From NCBI GenBank assembly GCA_963729445.1, contig CAVSNU010000002.1:1-64000 (forward strand): a stretch of 64,000 bases of DNA. The letters run 5' to 3'. The position numbers and the translations under genes were made by a program. Source of the DNA: JACCZH01 sp963729445 (GTDB lineage Bacteria > Chloroflexota > Chloroflexia > Thermomicrobiales > CFX8). Within the stretch, counting starts at the first letter, position 1. Each line of letters starts with the position of its first letter. Positions 37,039-44,490 of the stretch are shown here, piece after piece. The notes beneath the pieces were generated by a model. That model made no database searches. It was not told the origin of the DNA and saw only the letters and a program-made list of their open reading frames with translations.

Positions 37039-37887
37039 ATGGCGTTCACATTCAGGATCGATTCTCCGGTATTCGTCAAAGATGGTGAGGCCGGACGCTT
37101 ACGATTCGTGGTTCTGGATCCACAAGACAGGGAAGTGACCGATCTCATCGTTGAGCGGGGAAAACTCCTGCAGCGCTCAATCGTCGTACCCGTGTCCTGG
37201 GTCGAGACTGTTGACGAAGAGGGCATACGCTTAAACGCTGAACTCGCTGACCTGGACACCTTGCCGGAGTATAGAGAACTCGATTTCCTGCAACCCATCA
37301 CGGACGATAGTGAACCTGGCGTATACGAGCCGGAGGATACTCGAGCGTGGGCTCTGGCATATGGCTCGTTCCCTCTTTTGGCAATACCGATGCTCGCTCG
37401 TCATGTGAGGCTTGGCGTAGATTCCGACCTCGTCCTGGTCAGTCGAGGCACCTCCGTTGTCACACTTGACGAGCAGACCGTTGGGAAAGTGGATCACGTA
37501 CTGGTAGATCCGGAGACGTTGGATGTCACTCACCTTGTCGTCCATCCCCGATTCAACCTCGGTCACGACGACGATATCCTCATCGCGATTGACCAGGTCG
37601 CAAGCATCAACACGTCGGGAGTACGTTTGGAATTGACCCGGGAAGAATTTGAGCAAGCGCCTCGCTATCGACAAATGGCCACCGATGCAGAACTCAAGGC
37701 TCGAATCGGACGAGCGCTAGAGACGCAGCCGGAAACGCGAGATCAAGGCGTGGATGTCGAAGTAGAGGGCGGTCTCGTGCGCCTGCTAGGTGACGTACCA
37801 GAAGCAGTCGCCGAGGCGGCTCACAATCTCGCGCGTCGGATACGCGGCGTGATTGGCGTCGAGGACCGGACGAAACAGACGAGGTGA
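37039..37887 (+). CDS. PRC-barrel repeat and BON domain protein
   Basis: The protein has 282 aa. The N-terminal part (about residues 4-65) holds PRC-barrel-like sequence: FVKDGEAGRLRFVVLDPQDR and VTDLIVERGKLLQRSIVVPV. A second PRC-barrel-like unit (about 125-200) reads DEQTVGKVDHVLVDPETLDV and THLVVHPRFNLGHDDDILIA. The C-terminal region (about 210-275) is a BON domain (DVEVEGGLVRLLGDVPEAVA). Proteins combining PRC-barrel and BON domains are often stress-induced and of unknown mechanism. It reads in the same direction as the triple BON gene, but 440 bases apart. Confidence 0.8.
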   Translation: MAFTFRIDSPVFVKDGEAGRLRFVVLDPQDREVTDLIVERGKLLQRSIVVPVSWVETVDEEGIRLNAELADLDTLPEYRELDFLQPITDDSEPGVYEPEDTRAWALAYGSFPLLAIPMLARHVRLGVDSDLVLVSRGTSVVTLDEQTVGKVDHVLVDPETLDVTHLVVHPRFNLGHDDDILIAIDQVASINTSGVRLELTREEFEQAPRYRQMATDAELKARIGRALETQPETRDQGVDVEVEGGLVRLLGDVPEAVAEAAHNLARRIRGVIGVEDRTKQTR

Positions 37888-38039
37888 CCGACGGCGTGCC
37901 CTCGTGCGGCGCGCCTGTCTCGTCCGGCGTGCTGACCATCTCAACGAACGAAATGCGTACGGAGAGGGCGGCTGTTCATTGTTCGACGCGGTTGTTCTCG
38001 TTCCACGCCGCTACGCCGCTCGTGTTTCCGATCATCGCG

Positions 38040-38576
38040 CTATGCCGATGGTGCTTCACCCGGAGGGCTCGCGGCTTCTGCTGACTCCTCCTTATCCGAC
38101 GGCGGAACCCATAAACTCATGGCCACACCGATAGCGACGGCCACCGCGACGAGTATCGACAGCCAACGTGGGAGACGCAAGCCCAGCAGATGATCGACCG
38201 AGTATCGTCCTGGTCCCGTGAGCAGCAGAGATACGCCGATCGCCAAGTTTGTCACCGGGTGCTCCGCGCCGCCGGCTGTGGCCCAAATTGGTCTCGTCCA
38301 GTGCACCTTCACCGACGCGGTTGTCATCGAAGCGATTATGCCGAGCGGACCAAGCGGGTGGAGCGCACCGAGCGTGGTGAGTACACCACCTCCAAACTCC
38401 GTTATACCGGCCAACAACGCCCAGGGCCGGCCGGGCCGCATGCCTAGAGATTCGAGCCAAGCTGATGTGCCTTCGAGGCCATGTCCGCCGAACCAACCGA
38501 ACAGTTTCTGAGCGCCATGACCGGCAATCAATGACCCAGCCACGAGACGCAGGACCAAGAGTCCAAGGTCCTTCAT
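38040..38576 (-). CDS. DoxX family membrane protein
   Basis: The protein has 178 aa. It has four membrane segments: LLVLRLVAGSLIAGHGAQKL, WALLAGITEFGGGVLTTLGA, LGIIASMTTASVKVHW and LSILVAVAVAIGVAMSLWVP. GHGAQKLFGWFGGHG is the DoxX signature. DoxX proteins work with thiol and quinol systems; in mycobacteria a DoxX partner joins a membrane oxidoreductase complex. Its neighbours are a DsbA-like protein and a peroxiredoxin, so a redox role fits. A Glu-rich C-terminal tail follows the last helix. Confidence 0.85.
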   Translation of the reverse strand: MKDLGLLVLRLVAGSLIAGHGAQKLFGWFGGHGLEGTSAWLESLGMRPGRPWALLAGITEFGGGVLTTLGALHPLGPLGIIASMTTASVKVHWTRPIWATAGGAEHPVTNLAIGVSLLLTGPGRYSVDHLLGLRLPRWLSILVAVAVAIGVAMSLWVPPSDKEESAEAASPPGEAPSA

Positions 38577-38745
38577 TCATAGTGTCCTCTCATATGACCG
38601 GGCCGCGGCTGAGCACCGTGGCTGCCCCGGCAATGCGACGATGCAACAGCGAATCACGGAGTGGACTCATTGATGACAGAGCAATCTCCTTGCGCTGTCC
38701 GTGAGTCCCCTGAGCCACTGATCAGAGGAATGTTCGGACTCCGGC

Positions 38746-39285
38746 CTACTTCGTCATTGCGCGAAGGAGCGCCGGGTACAGAAACTCAAACTGGTACGGC
38801 CCATCATGGCGCACACCGTTGATGAAGAACGTCGGTGTTCCATTTACACCGCTGCGTACGCCGCTCCGAAAATCCTCACGCACACGTCCGGCCCAGACAT
38901 GCTCTCGAAGCTCCTGGGCCGCGCGCGCCACATCCAAACCCAGTGCGGCGGCATATACCAGGAGATGAGCATCGTCGAGCGCATCCTGGTGCGTAAACAG
39001 CGTGTCGTGCATCTCCCAGAAACGCCCCTGTGCGCCAGCCGCCTCAGACATCTCAGCGGCATGCTGGGAATGTGGATGTATGGTCGTAAGAGGGAAGTGC
39101 CGGTAGACAAAGCGCAGTTGATCTCCCATGCGCTCCTCAATGGCTCGGACAACTGGATGAGCCATGCCGCAGTATGGACACTCATAATCGCCATACTCGA
39201 CCAGGGTAACAGGAGCAGTGTCAGGTCCTCTTCTATGGTCGCGCTCACTAACCGGTATTGCAAGCCGTGCTTGATAGACAGTCAT
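38746..39285 (-). CDS. DsbA-like thiol oxidoreductase
   Basis: The protein has 179 aa. I place the start at the ATG at 39,285, which overlaps the upstream ahpC stop as ATGA. The CxxC motif is YECPYCGMAHP in VTLVEYGDYECPYCGMAHPV, followed by GDQLRFVYRHFPLTTIHPHS, AQGRFWEMHDTLFTHQDALD and GTPTFFINGVRHDGPYQFEF, with the cis-Pro (GTPTFF). This order matches the DsbA/thioredoxin_4 family. No signal peptide is seen, so it may be cytoplasmic, or the signal is unusual. Translational coupling to the peroxiredoxin suggests they work together in thiol redox control. Confidence 0.88.
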   Translation of the reverse strand: MTVYQARLAIPVSERDHRRGPDTAPVTLVEYGDYECPYCGMAHPVVRAIEERMGDQLRFVYRHFPLTTIHPHSQHAAEMSEAAGAQGRFWEMHDTLFTHQDALDDAHLLVYAAALGLDVARAAQELREHVWAGRVREDFRSGVRSGVNGTPTFFINGVRHDGPYQFEFLYPALLRAMTK

Positions 39286-39836
39286 GGGGACACCCCCGCG
39301 GGATTGAGTGTTTCGAGGGCATTCAGGATGCCCTCGGCGCCCGGATTTACTCCAATTGGAGAAACATGGCTCCAATGGATAACACCATTAGGATCGATCA
39401 CGAAGAGCGCACGCTCGCTTACTCCTTCCGTACGGCGGTAAACACCGTACCGCCGAGCGACAGCCCCCTTTGGCTCGAAGTCAGCGAGCAGAGGGAAATG
39501 GAGATTTCGATCGCGTGCAAACGCGAGATGGCACCATGTACCATCTACAGACAGACCGAGCAGGGCCGCGTTGTGCCTTTGAAACTCCGGCAGGATCTCA
39601 TTGTAGAGCGTCATCTGGTCCCCACAGACCGGGCTCCAGTCCGCCGGGTAAAAGGCCAGGATCACCGGCTGTCCACGGAAGTCGCGCAGAGACACCGCCT
39701 GGTCAGGAGTACTGCGCAGGCTAAAATCCGGCGCTTCAGTCCCCGCCGGCAGCGCCGAGGTAGGCTCTGCAGCGTGCGTATGATCGGCGTATACATTGTT
39801 CTCCACTACTCGCACTCGCTGCCCGTTGCGCTTCAT
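39282..39836 (-). CDS. AhpC/TSA family peroxiredoxin
   Basis: The protein has 184 aa; I place the start at ATG 39,836 (AAGGGA upstream). It carries AGTEAPDFSLRSTPDQAVSL, RDFRGQPVILAFYPADWSPV and CGDQMTLYNEILPEF, with the peroxidatic Cys in the SPVCGDQ motif, then GLSVDGTWCHLAFARDRNLH and FPLLADFEPKGAVARRYGV. The final part has FVIDPNGVIHWSHVSP. The pattern fits the AhpE/Bcp-like 1-Cys or atypical 2-Cys peroxiredoxins; WCHLAF contains a possible second Cys. It reduces peroxides. It is translationally coupled to the DsbA-like gene through ATGA. Confidence 0.9.
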   Translation of the reverse strand: MKRNGQRVRVVENNVYADHTHAAEPTSALPAGTEAPDFSLRSTPDQAVSLRDFRGQPVILAFYPADWSPVCGDQMTLYNEILPEFQRHNAALLGLSVDGTWCHLAFARDRNLHFPLLADFEPKGAVARRYGVYRRTEGVSERALFVIDPNGVIHWSHVSPIGVNPGAEGILNALETLNPAGVSP

Positions 39837-39985
39837 GGCATGGTCCCTTCGTTCACCGCAGATCCCTGTGGCTTTGTCACAACTCACAGACCGCGGCATA
39901 CAGGATCGGGTTCAGGCTCAAATCCAGAGCGTCGCAGGTCTCGTATCACGACCCCCAGACGCTGCGGATCACGACCAACTTAGAA

Positions 39986-40546
39986 TCATCCTGTAGGTTG
40001 CTGCTCCATTATCGGGCGCTCGCCGCTGCGGAGACGCAGTGCCAAAGCGATAATGACGATTCCGAAGGCGATCGCGTATGCTCCAATGATCCAGACGACG
40101 GCGATCGCTCCAGCACCTGGGAACGCGATCAGTAGCGCGCCGAAAAGGATCGACAGAAGCCCCGCAAGCGCCAGTAACCATTCACCTTCAAGCTCATGGC
40201 GCAGCCGGACTGCAGCGAGGACCTCCAGGGTTCCGGTGAAGATCGCCCAGAATGCGATGATGTAGAGCAAGGCAAGAGCGGTGAGGCCCGGCCAGACCCA
40301 GGCAATGATGCCTGCCGCGATACCAATCGCTCCTTCGATCAGTAACACCCACCAGCGGGGCACGTCGCCCGCCCTCCGTATCGCGCTAGCGATGGTGAAC
40401 GCGCCGTCAACCAAAGCGTACGCTCCGAACAGGATGACGAGAACACCTAACGTTATGTCCGGCCACACAATCGCAATGATCCCGAAGAGCACTGCGAGAC
40501 CGCCACGCAGCGCGAGAAGCCACCAGTTACGCCTCAGGATATCCAT
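39986..40546 (-). CDS. HdeD family membrane protein (DUF308)
   Basis: The protein has 186 aa and six hydrophobic helices, such as WWLLALRGGLAVLFGIIAIV, LGVLVILFGAYALVDGAFTI, ALALLYIIAFWAIFTGTLEV and AVVWIIGAYAIAFGIVIIAL. These carry the LFGIIA and FGAYALVDGA repeats of DUF308/HdeD, an acid-stress membrane family. The gene starts inside the last codons of lon (20-base overlap), with AAGGGAGA as ribosome binding site, so it is co-expressed with lon. Function unproven outside Escherichia coli. Confidence 0.82.
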   Translation of the reverse strand: MDILRRNWWLLALRGGLAVLFGIIAIVWPDITLGVLVILFGAYALVDGAFTIASAIRRAGDVPRWWVLLIEGAIGIAAGIIAWVWPGLTALALLYIIAFWAIFTGTLEVLAAVRLRHELEGEWLLALAGLLSILFGALLIAFPGAGAIAVVWIIGAYAIAFGIVIIALALRLRSGERPIMEQQPTG

Positions 40547-43106
40547 GCTGTTCTCCCTTCTTTCCAGTCAGCGTCATGTCGGAGGCGGTACTGCCTGCCG
40601 CGGCGATTGGTTCGTGCTGCTCGCCCTCCTCACCTTCGGGCTGACCATCAGCGTGTTTAGCACCCGATGCCGGTTGCAACGCGAGCTCAACCACCTGGTC
40701 CGCAGTATCTACCGGATGGAATTTCAGCTCTTGACGGAGCTCCTCTGCCACATCTTCCAGGTCGTTCTCGTTGCGGCGAGGCAAGATGACCTCCTTGATG
40801 CCCGCGCGGTGCGCCGCCAACACCTTCTCCTTGATTCCACCGACGGGCAGCACCTTGCCACGCAGCGTTATCTCGCCGGTCATTGCGACATCGCTACGAA
40901 CGAGCCGGCCCGAAGCCAGCGAGACCAGCGCTGTCACCATGGTGACTCCAGCAGATGGACCATCCTTGGGGATTGCGCCAGCCGGCACGTGCAGGTGAAT
41001 CGCCTTGCCCTCGAATACCGACGGGTCAATGCCCAGATTCTCGGCGTTCGACCGTACCCAGGATAGTGCTGCCTGGGCGCTCTCGCGCATGACGTCTCCC
41101 AACATGCCGGTGAGAATCAAGCGCTCGTCGCGGCCCGGTATCATGGCGGCCTCAACGAAGAGAACGTCTCCCCCAACCGGTGTCCAGGCCAGACCGATGG
41201 CAACCCCGGGCCGGTCGACACGCTCAGCCACGTCGTCGTGGAACCGCGGTCTGCCCAGCAGCCGCTCTACCTCACTCGCCGTGACGACCGTCTTCTCGGT
41301 TCGACCCTCGGCCACCTGTCTGGCCACTTTGCGGCAGATGTTCGCGATCTCCCGCTCCAGGTTGCGTACACCTGCCTCTCGTGTGTACCCGCGGATAACG
41401 CGGAGAATACCGTCTTCGGTAAACTCGATCTCTTCGGGCTTGAGTCCATGGGCCTCGATTTGCCGCGGCACCAGATACTTCATGGCGATGTGGATCTTCT
41501 CGGTGTCGGTATAACCCGAGAGCTGCAGCACTTCCATCCGGTCGAGCAACGGGCCTGGGATGGTATCCAGCGTATTCGCCGTCGCAATGAATAGCACTTG
41601 TGAGAGGTCAAACGGTACCCCGAGATAGTTGTCTACAAAACTGTTATTCTGGGCTGGATCGAGCACCTCGAGCAAGGCTGAAGATGGGTCGCCGCGCCAA
41701 TCGGCGCCAACTTTGTCAATTTCATCCAGTACGAAAACGGGGTCTCTAGTCCCGACCTGGCGGATGGCCTGGATGATACGGCCGGGCATCGCGCCGATAT
41801 AGGTGCGCCGGTGTCCCCGGATTTCCGCCTCGTCACGCACCCCACCGAGCGACATGCGCACGAACTTGCGTTCCATCGCCTTCGCGATAGACTGGCCAAG
41901 ACTCGTCTTGCCGACGCCGGGTGGGCCCACAAAGCAGAGGATAGGTTCCCGCCGCGCTGTCTCTCGCGTTGTCTCGTCTGCTGGCTCCCCCGCAGGCTGC
42001 TCGTCGGCACTCTCGGCGTCTTCCGCGGCTTGTTGAGCTTCCCGCTCCTCGCGGAGCTTTCGCACGGCCAGATATTCGAGGATGCGGTCCTTGATCCTCT
42101 CAAGATCATAGTGATCTTCGTCAAGTATTCGCCTCGCGCGCGCGATATCGATAGTGCCGCCGCTGAGCTTGTTCCACGGCAGGCTCACTATCCAATCGAG
42201 GTACGTGCGGATAATTCCGTACTCCGGCGAGGCTGGCGGGATGCTGGCCAGCCGGGAGAGCTCGCGTTCTACCTCACGACGCGCCTCAGGTGGCAGGCCG
42301 GCCTCCTCGACACGCCGCCGCAGCTCGTCGATTTCAGTGTCCTCATCCTCCTCGCCCAGCTCGGATTGGATTGAGCGCAACTGCTCACGAAGGTAGTAGT
42401 CACGTTGTGCCTTCGTCATGCGTTGCTGGGTTTCCGTGCTAATCTGCTCGCCCAGTTCTCGAACGGATACCTCGTGCTGGAGTACCTCAATCAGCCTGCG
42501 CAACTTGACGTCAACGGGATCGAGCTCAAGAATCTCCTGGCGCACAGAACCCGGTATCGGCGCCGTCGCAGCGACTGAATAGGCAACTTGTCGTGGATCC
42601 GCAAGTTCTTCCACGACCCTTACGATCTCATTCGACGCATTTGGTGTGAGCTCAACCAGGCGTTGGAAGACCGAGATCAACGTCCGACGCAGGGCCTCGA
42701 TCTCCGCGCCAAGGACAGGCTGGTCCGGCAGCTCCTCAACACGCCCGACAAGATACGGATCCTTTGAGATGATCTCCTTGATCCGAATGCGCTCCAGCCC
42801 CTGGACGACCAGCCGCAGCGTTCCGTCTGGTGCGCGCAACAACTGGTGAATGACGGCCATCACGCCGACCGAATACAGATCCTCGGCGTCTGGTAAGACA
42901 TCCGTGTCTGTGTGTTGCGCAACCAGGGCCACCAGCCGGTCCCCTCGCATCACATCATCGACCAGCTTGATCGAGGATGGTTGTCCTACCACGAGCGGAA
43001 CAACGGCGTGGGGAAAGATGACTATCCCTCCACGTAAGGGTAAGACCGGCAAGGTTTCTGGTATCTCGACCTCGCCCGGCTCCTCCAATTGGGGTTCTAC
43101 AACCAT
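40527..43106 (-). CDS. lon: ATP-dependent protease Lon
   Basis: The protein has 859 aa; I prefer the ATG at 43,106 because AGGTGA lies six bases upstream. A GTG at 43,115 overlaps the upstream hsp20 stop. Order: LAN domain (LPVLPLRGGIVIFPHAVVPL), coiled coil (QRDYYLREQLRSIQSELGEE), AAA+ with GPPGVGKTSLGQ and FVLDEIDKVGAD, then the protease domain with VGGIKEKVLAAHRAGIKEVI and PKDGPSAGVTMVTALVSLAS, which carries the catalytic Ser-Lys dyad. Between the coiled coil and Walker A is a low-complexity acidic stretch (AAEDAESADEQPAGEP). Lon degrades misfolded and regulatory proteins. It follows hsp20 directly and precedes hdeD, forming a small proteostasis operon. Confidence 0.96.
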   Translation of the reverse strand: MVVEPQLEEPGEVEIPETLPVLPLRGGIVIFPHAVVPLVVGQPSSIKLVDDVMRGDRLVALVAQHTDTDVLPDAEDLYSVGVMAVIHQLLRAPDGTLRLVVQGLERIRIKEIISKDPYLVGRVEELPDQPVLGAEIEALRRTLISVFQRLVELTPNASNEIVRVVEELADPRQVAYSVAATAPIPGSVRQEILELDPVDVKLRRLIEVLQHEVSVRELGEQISTETQQRMTKAQRDYYLREQLRSIQSELGEEDEDTEIDELRRRVEEAGLPPEARREVERELSRLASIPPASPEYGIIRTYLDWIVSLPWNKLSGGTIDIARARRILDEDHYDLERIKDRILEYLAVRKLREEREAQQAAEDAESADEQPAGEPADETTRETARREPILCFVGPPGVGKTSLGQSIAKAMERKFVRMSLGGVRDEAEIRGHRRTYIGAMPGRIIQAIRQVGTRDPVFVLDEIDKVGADWRGDPSSALLEVLDPAQNNSFVDNYLGVPFDLSQVLFIATANTLDTIPGPLLDRMEVLQLSGYTDTEKIHIAMKYLVPRQIEAHGLKPEEIEFTEDGILRVIRGYTREAGVRNLEREIANICRKVARQVAEGRTEKTVVTASEVERLLGRPRFHDDVAERVDRPGVAIGLAWTPVGGDVLFVEAAMIPGRDERLILTGMLGDVMRESAQAALSWVRSNAENLGIDPSVFEGKAIHLHVPAGAIPKDGPSAGVTMVTALVSLASGRLVRSDVAMTGEITLRGKVLPVGGIKEKVLAAHRAGIKEVILPRRNENDLEDVAEELRQELKFHPVDTADQVVELALQPASGAKHADGQPEGEEGEQHEPIAAAGSTASDMTLTGKKGEQHGYPEA

Positions 43107-43111
43107 CAGAT

Positions 43112-43510
43112 TCACCTCGTGCCGGTTTTCTGGAGAATAATCTGCAGGAGTCCTCGTTCGTAGGTCGCGTCGACGCTGTCCATGTCGGAAGGCACGGGTA
43201 ACGGTAACTCCAACCGGTAGGTGCCCTGACGGATCTCCACCCGGTGGTAGATAGCAGATTCGACTGGAGGCAGGCGACGCAGTCCCTCAATAACGAGAGC
43301 ATCCTCGAACAGCAGTACTTCCACATCCTCGGGATCGACGCCCGCCAGCTCAACGACCACCACCAGGAGCGTCTCGGTCTCGTACATGTCGGCAGCTGGC
43401 CGCCAGGTGGTCTGCGCGAGACTCACGCCTGGTCGATCAGCCACTGCCGCCCATGGGTCGTTCGATTGCGTTATCACGGCGTATCGGTAGCTGAGTCGTC
43501 GGTAGCGCAT
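43112..43510 (-). CDS. Hsp20 family protein (second copy)
   Basis: The protein has 132 aa. I choose the ATG at 43,510 because GAGGAGG lies upstream; a longer frame upstream has no such site. It has an alpha-crystallin domain: TTWRPAADMYETETLLVVVV, ELAGVDPEDVEVLLFEDALV, IEGLRRLPPVESAIYHRVEI and YERGLLQIILQKTGTR. It is shorter and more divergent than the copy at 35,197. Its stop overlaps the region of the lon start (TGA next to the GTG and ATG candidates), so translation is probably coupled to lon. Confidence 0.87.
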   Translation of the reverse strand: MRYRRLSYRYAVITQSNDPWAAVADRPGVSLAQTTWRPAADMYETETLLVVVVELAGVDPEDVEVLLFEDALVIEGLRRLPPVESAIYHRVEIRQGTYRLELPLPVPSDMDSVDATYERGLLQIILQKTGTR

Positions 43511-43586
43511 CTGTTGATCCTCCTCAGAATCGGAGAAACGCCCCCATGCCGTCACCCGCCGTCTTCATGCCGTGAGGAGGTGACAC

Positions 43587-44183
43587 ATGAGCGCTCTCCA
43601 CGTCGCACGTTTCTTCCAGGGTGCGTGCCATTGCCCATTCCGCGACGTCGTGGAGCATCATGGACTCTGCACCCCACCCGTGCGGTCAGCCGATGGGCGA
43701 TCTGTCAGGAGCAGCCAACAGTTGGGGGACTCGCTTCCGGATACCCTCAGACTCTGCGCAACCACCTGTTTGTGGGGCGCGGCCGGGCCGGATTGCCTCC
43801 GGTGTTGGTGCGACTCCATCGATTGCGCTCCCTTCCGCAATCGCGACCTCGAACAACTCATGAACCGTTTGCTCTTCGACCGTACGCTCCGCCGTTCGTT
43901 GGTTGGCGCCAAGTTCAGACGCAGGCAGACGGTGTGGCAACATGTGCACGACTCATATGCCTTCGCTATCCGGACAGATGTCACGCCCGATGACGATGCC
44001 GTGATCCGTCGTGGCATCGATGACGTAGAACGGCACGTGTACCGTGTCGCCTGGCGAGAAAAACATCAGGCAACTATCGTCATGGTAGTGATCAGCCACC
44101 CAACCGATTTCTTCACCATCCTCAGTGACGATCGGCATGTAGGGGTAAATCGTGTATCGGAGCAGCGCCGGCTTAAGGCGTAG
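43587..44183 (+). CDS. Candidate hypothetical protein antisense to the next gene
   Basis: A 198-aa open frame starts MSALHVARFFQGACHCPF and has an excellent ribosome binding site, GGAGGTGA five bases upstream of the ATG. It contains DSIDCAPFRNRDLEQLMNRL and LFDRTLRRSLVGAKFRR. I recognise no family. The last 230 bases lie antisense to the BON/PRC-like gene, which is well supported, so only the first 120 residues are plausible coding sequence. It may be a small gene whose true end lies earlier or is lost, or a chance frame. Confidence 0.25.
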   Translation: MSALHVARFFQGACHCPFRDVVEHHGLCTPPVRSADGRSVRSSQQLGDSLPDTLRLCATTCLWGAAGPDCLRCWCDSIDCAPFRNRDLEQLMNRLLFDRTLRRSLVGAKFRRRQTVWQHVHDSYAFAIRTDVTPDDDAVIRRGIDDVERHVYRVAWREKHQATIVMVVISHPTDFFTILSDDRHVGVNRVSEQRRLKA

Positions 44184-44423
44184 ACGGTTGTCGACACTCT
44201 CCACGCCGAATATGGCCGAGGCGGCGTCTTCGGCGCGGAGTTTCGACTGCTCATCGAGCACGGCGCCTTCAAGCCGGACAGCACCTCCGTCTACCGTCAC
44301 CGTGATGCCGTCTGATTGCAACCCCTCGATACCAGCCAGGCGATCGTAGATCGCTTGCCGGATGTCGCAATCCCTTGGCAATCCACTGCCGGTTTGCTCC
44401 GCGATGGATTGAATCTGTTCCAT
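43953..44423 (-). CDS. BON domain protein with PRC-barrel-like C-terminus
   Basis: The protein has 156 aa. I choose the ATG at 44,423 (GAGGGAGA upstream). About residues 15-85 are a BON domain (SDGITVTVDGGAVRLEGAVL, DAASAIFGVESVDNRLRLKP). The C-terminal part (YTIYPYMPIVTEDGEEIGWV, FSPGDTVHVPFYVIDATTDH) resembles the DUF2171/PRC-barrel family. The function is unknown; similar combinations occur elsewhere in this window (36 and 37 kb). It lies between clpB and the hsp20-lon genes in the same direction. Confidence 0.75.
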   Translation of the reverse strand: MEQIQSIAEQTGSGLPRDCDIRQAIYDRLAGIEGLQSDGITVTVDGGAVRLEGAVLDEQSKLRAEDAASAIFGVESVDNRLRLKPALLRYTIYPYMPIVTEDGEEIGWVADHYHDDSCLMFFSPGDTVHVPFYVIDATTDHGIVIGRDICPDSEGI

Positions 44424-44490
44424 ACAGGATCTCCCTCTTCCCGCGTCACCGCGCCAACGGATCGAGACTGCGCCGGTCACACGTTTGTCA

